Shown: in pieces, positions 41,699-51,052 of the stretch
Layout of the letters: every line of letters begins with the position of its first letter
Numbering within the stretch: position 1 is the stretch's first letter
Made by a program: the position numbers and the translations under genes
DNA from: Mucilaginibacter endophyticus
GTDB taxonomy: Bacteria; Bacteroidota; Bacteroidia; Sphingobacteriales; Sphingobacteriaceae
NCBI RefSeq assembly: GCF_003351025.1
Contig: NZ_QPCG01000003.1
Location: 202,355 to 266,354 of the forward strand
DNA: 64,000 nt
Direction: 5' to 3'
The notes under the pieces: generated by a model
The model's input: the letters and a program-made list of their open reading frames with translations, nothing else
What the model was told of the DNA's origin: nothing
The model's database searches: none

Positions 41699-44600
41699 TT
41701 ATTTCCTGCTGATAAGTTTAAAATCAGAGAATTTCACATACGATCGATGCGGGCCGTAGGTACTGTGGTAAAGCCCGATCTGTAAATCGCTGCTGTTCAG
41801 GTCGGGCCTTGATACCGGGCTTTCGGGCAGGTCTGTCCAGTGTATAGCGTCAGCGCTGCTCCTGATATAAAAAACATCCCCTGATTTCTGGATCTGTAAA
41901 TAGTGGTTGTACTTCCAGCCGGTTTGGGTATTGGCTTGCATGCGGTCGCCACCTTTAAAATTGGTAAACATGTTGCCACAGTTCCAGGCCGGGAAAATAC
42001 TATTCTGGATGAGGTTTTCGCTACCTTCCGAGCCGGGCTGTTTAGCTTTCCGAACCATTAAGCCCATATCACTGTTGCCCGCTACCTTTTTTTCTTTGAA
42101 ACCACTTACGTCGGCTACTTCCACTTCGGCCACAAAATCGCCCGATACATTGCGATATAGAAAGGGGCCATAAGGCAGGTTACCGTCCCAGTTTGAGCCT
42201 TTTGATTCCAGGGTAAGTACACTATCACCGCTTATTACATTGCGCTCCTGTTTATCTTCGGCACCGGTTAAACCATTCCATATGGTACCGGTTGGGACAT
42301 CGGCAATAAAATCCTTTTTAACTGTAAAACCATCCGTAACTACATTAAACAATGCCGAAGATGTGCTTACCGGCAAAGACGCTGTTTTTGTACTTACATT
42401 GCCATAATTATCTTTTACTTTAAATGAATAGCTATAGTTTTTATCGGAGGTAAGCCCATAACTGATATAATAGGGATTAGCCTGCCAGCCACTTGATTTG
42501 CTGCTATCTGCCTCGTTAATAAAGTCATACTCGAGATTTAACTTTACCGAAGTGTACTCTGGGGCCTGCATTTCAACCATACCCGGCGTTATGGCTTTGG
42601 GAGCAACTTTAAACGCCGCCTGCCCAGTTACTGGGGGGTGATAGTTCTGCTTCCAGCTGTTGCTTAATTGCTTTATTTCTACTGATGATAAGCTATGCTT
42701 ATAAACCGCCAAACTATTGACAGCACCCTTAAAATCATTCCCAAGTAATAATTCGCCGGTTAGATCATTAGCATTTGAAGTGCTTGAAACCAACGCCCCA
42801 TCAACGTATAGCTTACTTATATTTCCACTTACCGTTTTAATGATATAGTGCCAGTTTCCTCCGCTTAAATATTTTCCGGCATTGATTAAAGGTTCTGCGG
42901 AAGACCTTGATTTCAGTATTGAGCCGCTTTGGGCAGATGTACTTTGATAAACACTTAAGCCTATGCTGTAACCATCTTTGTTATTGACCGAAAGATCATT
43001 CTTAAGTACAACGGGGCTTTTGCCATTAAAATTAACTGCGATCTTCCCCGCAACATCGGCCACTTCAGCCCTGCTTCCATCTCCCGGTTGAAATGCTCCA
43101 CCTACCTCGCCGTTGTTCACCCATTTTTGAAGCAAGCCGTAATTTAGTTTAGAGGCGTCAAGGTAAACAGCGATATCGGACTTTGCGGGATGTAAAGCCC
43201 ATTGCTTAATGACGCTATCGGCCGTGGGCTTGTTGTAAACTTTAAGCGATGATATAGCACCCGAAAAATAGGCAGAGCGGTTTGTTTTAGTACCGACGAT
43301 GAACTTATCAGCAAGCTGCAAAAACAGCATCTTGTTTTCTGTATTGTTCAGCTCGCCATCAACAAATAGTTTTTCAAATGAGCCATCAAAAGTAACTACA
43401 ACCTGGTGCCATTTCCCGGCGGTGGGCATGGTTTTGTATTGAAAGTCGGAAACGCCAAAATGCTGTACCGCACCGACCGTTTTATTGCTTCCGAAGCCAA
43501 AAGTAGCCCCCCTGTGATCCGATTCGGCATTTGTCCAGCTTAGTACCGGGTTTTCATCCCTGATCTGGTCGGTATAAACCTCGTACGATACAGTATAGCT
43601 GTTATTACCGGCAAGCGATTGCGGTACCGCAACCGTTGATTCAAGCGCCTGCGTGCCATTAAATACTAAAGCTTTTTTACCGGCAATAATATCAATAACA
43701 GGTGGTTTACCTGACGCCATAAAACTGCCGCCTAATATGCCCTTATTAGCCCATTGAGTTATGGCTTCACCTGCCTCAAAATTAGCGGCATCAAGGTTTA
43801 CCAATAAGCCCTCTTTTTCTTTTGGAGATGCTGTTTTTGCTATGTCTTTTTTATCAGCAAAAGCATCACTACTTACTACCTTTTCGCCGTAAACTTTTAC
43901 ATTCCATATGGCTTTGTATAAACCCGGATATTCTGTCCCGGTGATAGTTAAGCGAATGAAGCGGGCCTTTGCATCTCCTGAATCTACCATTGGCGAGCCA
44001 TGTTGCTTATTCGTTCTCCTATCAGCAAACAGCTTCCAGTTTTTTCCATCTACAGATGATTCTATCAGGTATTGATAGTACCAGGTTGCATATTCAAACT
44101 GAGTTAATACCTGTTGTACTGTTTTTTCCGCCCCCAGGTCAATAGTGATCCAGGCCGGGGCGCGACCGTTATCAGCCGGTTTCCATAAGCTGCCATTATT
44201 ATTATCAACCGCGAAAGAGGGCTTATAATTTTCGTTATAGTAAGATGAAGCGGTTACCTTTTTCTGATAAGCCCCATCGGGAGCATTAACGGCACTTTTT
44301 CCTAATAACCCAACGCCAAGGTGTGTGGGAACAATCTTTTCAATATTACCATCCGCATCGAACACAATTTTATCCGCACAAACCTGCCGGTGATAGCCCC
44401 CGTTGGAATGCGGGTTGTTATGCCGGTGATACACCATATAAAAATCATCTCCTACCTGCACTACCGACTCATGGCCCGGGCCGTGGATGGTGCCATCGCT
44501 ATTGGTACTTAGCACCGGATTATTTTTGCCGAATTCAAACGGCCCCATTGGCCCGGTTTTACTGATAGCGTATTGCACCCGGTAAGTAGAATCTTCACAG

Positions 44601-45268
44601 AAACCGGATGAGTAAGTAAAATAATAAATACCCTTCCGTTTAAACATAAAAGGGGCCTCAAAAAAATCTTTAGCTATAGTATTGGGAATCTTTGCCGTTT
44701 TGGCAAATGTGTGCATATCCGGGTTCAACAAACCTACACCACAACCATGATCGGGATAAATCCCCCAGGTACCCCAGAACATATAGATCTTGCCGTCGTC
44801 ATCTTTAAAAGTTTGTCCATCAAGCGTAATCACCCCTGGGATAAAATAATTAGGGATCATTGATTTGCCATCGGGCAGCAAAGGTGTCCACGGTCCGGTA
44901 GGGCTTGTTGACGATGCACCATAAATATCAACCGGCTGACAATAGTACATGTAATACTTGCCATCGTTTCCGTCAATTACGTCGGGAGCCCAATAGTAAT
45001 TAGAAGTTGGCCAGTTCATATCGTGCATGGTCCAGTTCACAAAATCTTTGGATGTCCACACCTGTGACGGGCCATGCCCGCCACCATTACCATCAGTGGT
45101 AGCATAAACGTAGTAGGTATCGCCAAACTTGCGTACGGTTGGGTCGGCAAAGTAACCGGGAATAATGGGGTTACCATTACCCGGTACTGTTGCTGATTGT
45201 TGCTGTGCGGAACTGTTTAAAACAGCCAGACACAAGGAAAGGAAAACTATTAACTGAACTTTTCGCAT
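41699..45268 (-). CDS. Large secreted GH43 glycosidase with laminin-G-like and F5/8 modules
   Basis: A 1189-aa extracellular or periplasmic enzyme with signal peptide ending SSAQ. Residues 30-330 are a GH43 five-bladed propeller with base Asp42 in FADPT, WAPDVI and TIHGPGHESVV; this family acts on arabinofuranosides or xylosides. Residues about 335-465 are an F5/8-type-C (CBM32-like) domain. Residues about 485-690 and 695-880 are two concanavalin/laminin-G-like modules, and about 1010-1189 form a further DUF1349-like beta-sandwich. It is 20 bases downstream of the DPP-IV-like gene. Subfamily cannot be set from sequence reading. Confidence 0.87.
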   Translation of the reverse strand: MRKVQLIVFLSLCLAVLNSSAQQQSATVPGNGNPIIPGYFADPTVRKFGDTYYVYATTDGNGGGHGPSQVWTSKDFVNWTMHDMNWPTSNYYWAPDVIDGNDGKYYMYYCQPVDIYGASSTSPTGPWTPLLPDGKSMIPNYFIPGVITLDGQTFKDDDGKIYMFWGTWGIYPDHGCGVGLLNPDMHTFAKTAKIPNTIAKDFFEAPFMFKRKGIYYFTYSSGFCEDSTYRVQYAISKTGPMGPFEFGKNNPVLSTNSDGTIHGPGHESVVQVGDDFYMVYHRHNNPHSNGGYHRQVCADKIVFDADGNIEKIVPTHLGVGLLGKSAVNAPDGAYQKKVTASSYYNENYKPSFAVDNNNGSLWKPADNGRAPAWITIDLGAEKTVQQVLTQFEYATWYYQYLIESSVDGKNWKLFADRRTNKQHGSPMVDSGDAKARFIRLTITGTEYPGLYKAIWNVKVYGEKVVSSDAFADKKDIAKTASPKEKEGLLVNLDAANFEAGEAITQWANKGILGGSFMASGKPPVIDIIAGKKALVFNGTQALESTVAVPQSLAGNNSYTVSYEVYTDQIRDENPVLSWTNAESDHRGATFGFGSNKTVGAVQHFGVSDFQYKTMPTAGKWHQVVVTFDGSFEKLFVDGELNNTENKMLFLQLADKFIVGTKTNRSAYFSGAISSLKVYNKPTADSVIKQWALHPAKSDIAVYLDASKLNYGLLQKWVNNGEVGGAFQPGDGSRAEVADVAGKIAVNFNGKSPVVLKNDLSVNNKDGYSIGLSVYQSTSAQSGSILKSRSSAEPLINAGKYLSGGNWHYIIKTVSGNISKLYVDGALVSSTSNANDLTGELLLGNDFKGAVNSLAVYKHSLSSVEIKQLSNSWKQNYHPPVTGQAAFKVAPKAITPGMVEMQAPEYTSVKLNLEYDFINEADSSKSSGWQANPYYISYGLTSDKNYSYSFKVKDNYGNVSTKTASLPVSTSSALFNVVTDGFTVKKDFIADVPTGTIWNGLTGAEDKQERNVISGDSVLTLESKGSNWDGNLPYGPFLYRNVSGDFVAEVEVADVSGFKEKKVAGNSDMGLMVRKAKQPGSEGSENLIQNSIFPAWNCGNMFTNFKGGDRMQANTQTGWKYNHYLQIQKSGDVFYIRSSADAIHWTDLPESPVSRPDLNSSDLQIGLYHSTYGPHRSYVKFSDFKLISRK

Positions 45269-45289
45269 TGTGTTACCTATCCAGCAAAA

Positions 45290-47587
45290 TTAATTATGCG
45301 CTAACTCATCGGTGTTTCTTGCTGGCGGCTCTGCATTAAGCAGGTGCTTTACAAAAAAGTCGCGTTTCTTTTTACGACCATAAGGGCCGCCATCGCTATG
45401 GCCCATACCCGGCACCACCAGCAAGTCAAACATTTTATTGCTCTTGATCAGCGCATCCGCAAAACGGAAGGTTGATTCGGGCGGAACATTGTTGTCAGCC
45501 TCTCCTACTATCAGCATCAGATCGCCCTGTAATTTACCGGCATTGGTAATATTTGACTGTTGCTCATAATGCGGACCAACAGGGTAGCCCATCCACTGCT
45601 CGTTCCACCATTGCTTATCAATGCGGTTATCATGGCAGCCACAGGCAGAAACCGCGGCTTTATAAAACTCGGGATGAAACAATAAAGCACCTGCCGAATT
45701 TTGCCCGCCCGCTGATGTTCCGTAAACGCCTACCCGGCTGATATCAACCTGCGGATACTTGGCTGCAAGCGCCTGCATCCACAGTATCCGGTCGGCAAAA
45801 CCTGCATCGGCAAGGTTATGCCAGCATACGTCATGAAAGGCTTTTGAACGGTTGGCAGTCCCCATCCCATCCATCTGTACCACAATAAAACCTAACTGCG
45901 CTATACTCTGCATTTCGTTAACAGCCGAAAAACTTTTAGGCACAAACGAGTCCTGCGGACCGGCGTAAATATTTTCAATCACCGGATAGCTCTTGTTAGG
46001 ATCCATATTGGCCGGGCGATAAACCACGCCCCAGATATCGGTTTTGCCGTCCCTTGCTTTAGCAACAAACACTTCAGGAAGTTTAAGGCCGGTGGCCAAA
46101 AGCGCGTTCAGATCGGCATGCTCCAGTTCCATTACTGTTTTTAGGTCGGCAGTATTTTTAATAACAATTCGCGGAGCGATATTAACTTCCGAATAGGTAT
46201 CGATATAGTATTTTCTATCAGCCGAAAACATTACGTTGTGATTGCCTTTCTCAGGTGTAAGGTCAACAAGGTTTTTACCATCAAAACCTATGCGATAATA
46301 GTGCATAAAGTAAGGGTCTTCGCCTGCATTTTTACCGCTTCCCTTAAACCAGATCTGCCTTTTCTTAACATCAACACTGTCAATATCACGCACTACCCAG
46401 TCACCTTTAGTTACCAGTTTTTCTTTACCGCTCAGCTCATCAACCAGGTAAATATGGCGCCATCCGTCTTTCTCCGTGATCCAAACTATCTCGTGTGTTT
46501 TGGCGGCGTAGTAAGTATAAATTCGTTGTTCGTAAATAAAGGTATTCGTTTTTTCATCAATGATATCGCGGGTTTTACCATTGGTAACATCTACCTCAAT
46601 AACCCTGAAACGCTGGTGACCACGATCTGCCTTTTCGTAGGTAAAATAGCGGCTGTTAGCATCACGCCAGTGCAAGCGCGGCGCGCCAAAAAAGTCTATC
46701 TTTTCGGCATCAGTTTTTATTGCGCTTTTGTCAGTGATATTGAATATATACTGCTGATACGATGTAAATTCATCGCCGGGCTGATCATATTCATGCGATT
46801 TCAGCACCGCGCGCGTAGTACCCGGTACCGAGCTCAGGAGATAAAAAACTTCTTTTGTTTTTTTAGGATCGATGCGATAGCCAATTATATGCTTACTATC
46901 TGGCGACCAGCTAAGTTCGCCATAAGGCTTGTCTAAATTGCCATCGGTAGTTAATTTGATTTCGGTCGCGTTTTTTAATGATTTAACAATGATGTTTCCA
47001 CCCTTTACAAAGGCCGCCCATTGTTTATCGGGCGATACAGAATCGGTAGTAGCATTTTCCCAACGGTAATGGCGTTCTTGTAATGACTTATCGTTGTCAT
47101 AGCTTTGGTGTACGGTATCGGCAGTTTTGCTGCATTGCAGTGTACCCAGATCACACTTAAGCCAGGTATTATTTGTTTTAAAAGTGGCCTGCTTTTTATC
47201 GGCGCTAAAAAACATGTCATCAATTTTAAAGCTGCCGTCTTTTATGGTTTTGCCTGTTAGTTTGCCTACTTCCGGACTTAACTGACTGCTTTCAAAAATG
47301 GTTTTCTTAGTCCCTTTTTCAGGATCAACCAAAACATAAGCTGTTTGATTGCCCGCTATCCTTTTACTGTACCAGAACTGGTTGCCATTCGCCTGCCAGT
47401 TGGGTTTAACGTTGGTAACATAGGGGATCTTTTTTAAAGCAGAATCGAGCGCGTCGGCTGCTTTATAGCTTTGCAGCATTTCTGCGTGCGTGGGATAATA
47501 TGGAGTAGCTTTAGTTTGAGCTTTGGCTGATTGGCCTGCAGCGGCTAAAAAAACGGTTAACAGTAAATATTGGTGGTACCTTGCCAT
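45290..47587 (-). CDS. Dipeptidyl-peptidase IV-like S9 peptidase
   Basis: A 765-aa secreted serine peptidase with signal peptide ending SAKAQ. A DPP-IV N-terminal propeller covers about residues 80-480 and an alpha/beta-hydrolase domain about 490-765. The triad is visible as GTSAGGQN (Ser), GEADNNVP (Asp) and GMGHSDGG (His). Such enzymes cut after Pro or Ala at position 2, and relatives accept hydroxyproline. Position beside an Xaa-Pro aminopeptidase and the hydroxyproline genes supports a role in degrading proline-rich peptides. Confidence 0.88.
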   Translation of the reverse strand: MARYHQYLLLTVFLAAAGQSAKAQTKATPYYPTHAEMLQSYKAADALDSALKKIPYVTNVKPNWQANGNQFWYSKRIAGNQTAYVLVDPEKGTKKTIFESSQLSPEVGKLTGKTIKDGSFKIDDMFFSADKKQATFKTNNTWLKCDLGTLQCSKTADTVHQSYDNDKSLQERHYRWENATTDSVSPDKQWAAFVKGGNIIVKSLKNATEIKLTTDGNLDKPYGELSWSPDSKHIIGYRIDPKKTKEVFYLLSSVPGTTRAVLKSHEYDQPGDEFTSYQQYIFNITDKSAIKTDAEKIDFFGAPRLHWRDANSRYFTYEKADRGHQRFRVIEVDVTNGKTRDIIDEKTNTFIYEQRIYTYYAAKTHEIVWITEKDGWRHIYLVDELSGKEKLVTKGDWVVRDIDSVDVKKRQIWFKGSGKNAGEDPYFMHYYRIGFDGKNLVDLTPEKGNHNVMFSADRKYYIDTYSEVNIAPRIVIKNTADLKTVMELEHADLNALLATGLKLPEVFVAKARDGKTDIWGVVYRPANMDPNKSYPVIENIYAGPQDSFVPKSFSAVNEMQSIAQLGFIVVQMDGMGTANRSKAFHDVCWHNLADAGFADRILWMQALAAKYPQVDISRVGVYGTSAGGQNSAGALLFHPEFYKAAVSACGCHDNRIDKQWWNEQWMGYPVGPHYEQQSNITNAGKLQGDLMLIVGEADNNVPPESTFRFADALIKSNKMFDLLVVPGMGHSDGGPYGRKKKRDFFVKHLLNAEPPARNTDELAHN

Positions 47588-47669
47588 AAGTTATAGTGTT
47601 GCGTAAAGTTACCTAACACCACAAGCTTATATTTACATAAATTAACACATCATAGCAGGCATTTAACAA

Positions 47670-47700
47670 AAGCGCCCGCATCTTTTTGATGCGGGCGCTT
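47670..47700. terminator. Strong bidirectional terminator hairpin
   Basis: A perfect 13-base stem, AAGCGCCCGCATC (47670-47682) and GATGCGGGCGCTT (47688-47700), with a T5 loop. On the minus strand it is followed by TTGTTAAAT, so it should stop transcription from the Xaa-Pro aminopeptidase gene before the DPP-IV-like gene. Confidence 0.75.
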
Positions 47701-47709
47701 ATTTATTGT

Positions 47710-47845
47710 TTCATTGCCGTTGGTTTTAACCAACGGAATAATCCCATTTAAATAAAAGGCTTTAGCCAAAATCCAACTGGTGAGTTTTGGCTAAAGCCAG
47801 AACATCTCATACTATTTACCGTTGGTTAAAACCAACGGCAATGAA
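47710..47845. repeat. Nested palindromic repeat (family A), compensated copy
   Basis: Outer arms 47710-47736 and 47819-47845 are perfect 27-base complements. Their core hairpin is TTGGTTTTAACCAA where the copy at 34895 has TTGACTTTAGTCAA, so two base pairs changed on both sides. Inner arms GGCTTTAGCCAAAA (47758-47771) and TTTTGGCTAAAGCC (47785-47798) are perfect. It lies between the Xaa-Pro aminopeptidase and a terminator. Confidence 0.88.
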
Positions 47846-47880
47846 TAACCTTCAAGTACGAAAAATATTGAATACAGTGT

Positions 47881-49281
47881 TTATCCTCTCAAAGCCTCAA
47901 TTTCCTCCCTTGTTTTAGGCAGGTATTTACCTAATAACTGGCTGCCGGTATCGGTTATTAAAAAGTTATCCTCAATACGGATACCGCCGAAATCCCGATA
48001 GGTATTCAGCACGTCGTAGTTAATAAATTCAGCGAATTTTTTCTCAGCCTGCCAGCGATCTATCAGTTCCGGAATGATATAAATACCAGGCTCAACAGTA
48101 AGCACATAGCCCGCTTCCAGTTCGCGGCCCAATCTTAATGATTTTAAGCCGAATACGGTTTCTTTTTTCAAGGTATCGGTGTAACCAACGTATTGCTCGC
48201 CCAAATCTTCCATGTCATGCGTATCCATGCCCAACATGTGGCCTAAGCCGCATTGAAAAAACATGGCATGTGCACCGGCGGCAACAGCTTCGGCTGGGTC
48301 ACCTTTCATCAGGTTTACCGCTTTGAGGCCTTCAGCCAGTTTCTGGCAGGCCTGTATGTGCACGTCCTTGTAGCGTACTCCGGGTTTTAACATGCTGATA
48401 GCATGATCCATCGAATTTAAAACCACATCATACAGTTCCCGCTGACGGGTACTGAATTGCTTACCTACCGGGAAGGTACGGGTAAGATCGCCGCCATAGT
48501 GCATGGCGTTCTCTGCACCAATATCGCTTAGTACCATGTCACCTTCTTCCAGGATATTGCCGTAATAATGCGTGTGCAGTGTTTGACCATGTTTGGTGAT
48601 GATAGCAGGATAACCTAAACGGGAATCGTTGGCGATAGCTACCTCATGCGCTTTGGCCACCAGTTCGTACTCCCTGATACCTGGGCGGGCATATTTCATT
48701 ACCGCCAGTTCCATATCAACGCTGATAGATACAGCCTTCTCTATTTCAGCAACCTCCAGCGGGGTTTTGATCACCCTTTGGGCTATTACCGCCTTTACTA
48801 ATTGCAATGAAACGCGGCCGGCCACATCTCCCAGACTGGTATTTAACCAATCGGCCAGCTTAATCTTGTTTTCGGGACGATATGGCGGCAGGATATGAAC
48901 CGGGCGACTGCCGGTAACCGCCTTATGAATATAATGCTTTACATCGGCATAAGGCCTGGTTTGCGAAACACCAACAAGGGTGGCCATTTCGCTAACGGAC
49001 GGCAAGGTGCCTGTCCAGATAATGTCATCGATAGTAAGATCATTACCGAAGATCACTTCCTCGCCTGTATCGGTATCAATAATAGCCGCTAAACCCGCTA
49101 CATCAAGCCCGAAGTAGTATAAAAAGCTGCTATCCTGCCTAAACAGGTAGGTATTGTCTTTATAGTTCATGCTGCTGTCCTCGTTTCCTAACAAAACGAT
49201 GATTCCATTAGCGCCCATGCTTTGCTTTAAAACATTACGGCGTTGCTCATAAACCTGCTTATCAAAAAGTTGAAGTTTCAT
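47881..49281 (-). CDS. Xaa-Pro aminopeptidase (family M24B)
   Basis: A 466-aa cytoplasmic metallopeptidase with no signal peptide. The N-terminal control domain covers about residues 1-165. The pita-bread catalytic domain has the dimetal ligands in SDIGAENAMHYGGDLTRTF (two Asp), GLGHMLGMDTHD (His), TVEPGIY (Glu) and GGIRIEDN (Glu). It removes N-terminal residues before proline or hydroxyproline. It is 91 bases after the semialdehyde dehydrogenase gene with a hairpin between. Confidence 0.9.
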   Translation of the reverse strand: MKLQLFDKQVYEQRRNVLKQSMGANGIIVLLGNEDSSMNYKDNTYLFRQDSSFLYYFGLDVAGLAAIIDTDTGEEVIFGNDLTIDDIIWTGTLPSVSEMATLVGVSQTRPYADVKHYIHKAVTGSRPVHILPPYRPENKIKLADWLNTSLGDVAGRVSLQLVKAVIAQRVIKTPLEVAEIEKAVSISVDMELAVMKYARPGIREYELVAKAHEVAIANDSRLGYPAIITKHGQTLHTHYYGNILEEGDMVLSDIGAENAMHYGGDLTRTFPVGKQFSTRQRELYDVVLNSMDHAISMLKPGVRYKDVHIQACQKLAEGLKAVNLMKGDPAEAVAAGAHAMFFQCGLGHMLGMDTHDMEDLGEQYVGYTDTLKKETVFGLKSLRLGRELEAGYVLTVEPGIYIIPELIDRWQAEKKFAEFINYDVLNTYRDFGGIRIEDNFLITDTGSQLLGKYLPKTREEIEALRG

Positions 49282-49294
49282 AATACAAAATTAA

Positions 49295-49325
49295 ACATGC
49301 CGGCTCTGTTGAGGAACCGGCATGT
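49295..49325. terminator. Hairpin between aldehyde dehydrogenase and Xaa-Pro aminopeptidase genes
   Basis: Stem ACATGCCGG (49295-49303) pairs with CCGGCATGT (49317-49325). On the minus strand TTTAATTTTG follows. It may partly terminate the dehydrogenase transcript before the aminopeptidase. Confidence 0.5.
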
Positions 49326-49371
49326 GCAAGTATAATTTAAATTTGATTATCTGATGATGTTTAACATCTTA

Positions 49372-50856
49372 CTATTTCTTCCATTCACCATCAAACAAAC
49401 GCCATATGTTTGTTGGATTGGCTTGTTGCAATGGCAATGGCAACAGCGCGTCCGGGCAGTTTTGGTAGCAAACCGGGCGTACCCAACGCTTAGCCGCATT
49501 GATACCTACCGCGGTAAAACGGCTATCGGTAGTGGCCGGAAACGGGCCGCCATGCACCATACTGGCACAAACCTCAACACCGGTTGGTACGCCATTAAAC
49601 AATACCCTGCCTGCTATCGACGGCAGTAGCTGTAACAGGCTTGAATGACCTGCAAAATCATCATCTGTACCCATAACGGTAGTAGTGAGCTGACCTGATA
49701 CCGATTTTAACACTTTGATCAGTTCCTGCTCGTTTTTGCAAGATACCATTAACGAGTACGGGCCAAATACCTCTTCGTGCAATAAATGATTTTCAAGAAA
49801 AGTTTCGGCACTTACGAGGGCGATGGTTGGCTGAGCTTCGATATCGACAGCTTCTGTAGCCGACTTAACAACGCCGGTTACACCGCTCTGCTCCAAAGCA
49901 GCATGGCTCTTTTTCTCATAAGCAGAATGGATGCCCGCATGCAGCATTTTGGCTGGTTTGATATCTTCAATACCGTTACCTAACAGCTTATAGAAATTAT
50001 CCAGACCTTCACCTTCAACAGCCAACATTAAACCGGGATTGGTACAAAACTGACCAACACCTAAAGTAATGGAACCTGCATATTGCGCAGCCAGATCAGC
50101 GGCGTTTTTGTTCAAAGTATCCGGCAAAAATATTACCGGGTTTATGCTGCCCATTTCTGAAAATACAGGAATAGGCTTTTTGCGTTCTGAAGAATACTGA
50201 AGCAAGGCTAAACCACCAACAGTTGAACCTGTAAAGCCAACAGCAGCGGTATCATCTGCTTTAACCAATGCTTTACCACTTTCAAACGAGGTACCATGTA
50301 CATGCTGAAAAACATGCTCTGGCATATTGCTGCTCGCTATCGCTTTTTTGATAGCCTGGTAAACCATTTCAGAAGTTTCGGCATGAGCAGGATGTGCTTT
50401 TACTACTACCGAACAGCCTGCACCCAACGCGCTTGCAGTATCACCACCTGCGGTTGAATAGGCGAATGGGAAGTTACTTGCGCCAAAAACAACTACAGGG
50501 CCAAGCGGAACAAGCATTTTGCGTAGGTCCGGACGTGGCAACGGTTTTCTATCAGGTAAGGCGGTATCTATACTGGCTTCAACCCAGCTGCCTTCGCGCA
50601 GCATTCCTGCAAACATGCGTAGCTGACCGGTGGTACGGGCGCGCTCGCCGGTTAAACGGGGTAACGGAAGGTTAGTTTCTTCAGATGCTTTTTGCAGCAA
50701 GGCATCGCCTATTGCTTCTATTTCATTAGCAATAGCCTCCAAAAACAGGGCCTTTTGCTCGGCGCTTGTTTTTTGATAAGCCTCAAACGCGCTTTGCGAT
50801 TGCTGCATAATGATATTTATTTCTTCGATGCTTTCTTCTTTAAAGTTGTTAGCCAT
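49372..50856 (-). CDS. Alpha-ketoglutarate semialdehyde dehydrogenase-like ALDH
   Basis: A 494-aa NAD(P)-dependent aldehyde dehydrogenase. Catalytic Cys271 (GVGQFCTNPG), Glu234 (PVFSEMGSINP) and Asn128 (FGASNFPFA) are present. The FGASNFPFAYSTAGGDTASALGAGC segment is typical of 2,5-dioxovalerate dehydrogenases. It would oxidise alpha-ketoglutarate semialdehyde to 2-oxoglutarate, the last step of 4-hydroxyproline breakdown here. I use ATG 50856 instead of the 18-codon upstream extension because of alignment and promoter position. Confidence 0.9.
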   Translation of the reverse strand: MANNFKEESIEEINIIMQQSQSAFEAYQKTSAEQKALFLEAIANEIEAIGDALLQKASEETNLPLPRLTGERARTTGQLRMFAGMLREGSWVEASIDTALPDRKPLPRPDLRKMLVPLGPVVVFGASNFPFAYSTAGGDTASALGAGCSVVVKAHPAHAETSEMVYQAIKKAIASSNMPEHVFQHVHGTSFESGKALVKADDTAAVGFTGSTVGGLALLQYSSERKKPIPVFSEMGSINPVIFLPDTLNKNAADLAAQYAGSITLGVGQFCTNPGLMLAVEGEGLDNFYKLLGNGIEDIKPAKMLHAGIHSAYEKKSHAALEQSGVTGVVKSATEAVDIEAQPTIALVSAETFLENHLLHEEVFGPYSLMVSCKNEQELIKVLKSVSGQLTTTVMGTDDDFAGHSSLLQLLPSIAGRVLFNGVPTGVEVCASMVHGGPFPATTDSRFTAVGINAAKRWVRPVCYQNCPDALLPLPLQQANPTNIWRLFDGEWKK

Positions 50857-50907
50857 GGCATATATTTTAGTAAAAAACGAAGGGCTTACGCCATTAATAT
50901 GCGTGAG

Positions 50908-50915
50908 CAAATATA
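50908..50915 (-). promoter_or_regulatory. Putative -7 box for the ALDH gene
   Basis: The minus strand reads TATATTTG, an exact TAnnTTTG match, 52 bases before the ATG at 50856. The -33 region has only a weak TTCAG. If real, the ALDH gene is transcribed from its own promoter apart from the GH27 gene. Confidence 0.4.
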
Positions 50916-51052
50916 TTTAACCTTTTATGATGCGCACTGAAGATTCCTAACCAGTTATAGCAGGATTTTATCTTATTTCCGCAACACAATTTCAAAACAG
51001 ATTAAAAAACGGGCAAGCAATAGAATATCCAACAGGCAGACAAGCGTCTTGT

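Noticed and set aside
50857..50910. 18-codon extension of the aldehyde dehydrogenase
   Set aside because: It overlaps the candidate -7 promoter box region and has no match to the family's usual N-terminus; ATG 50856 fits.
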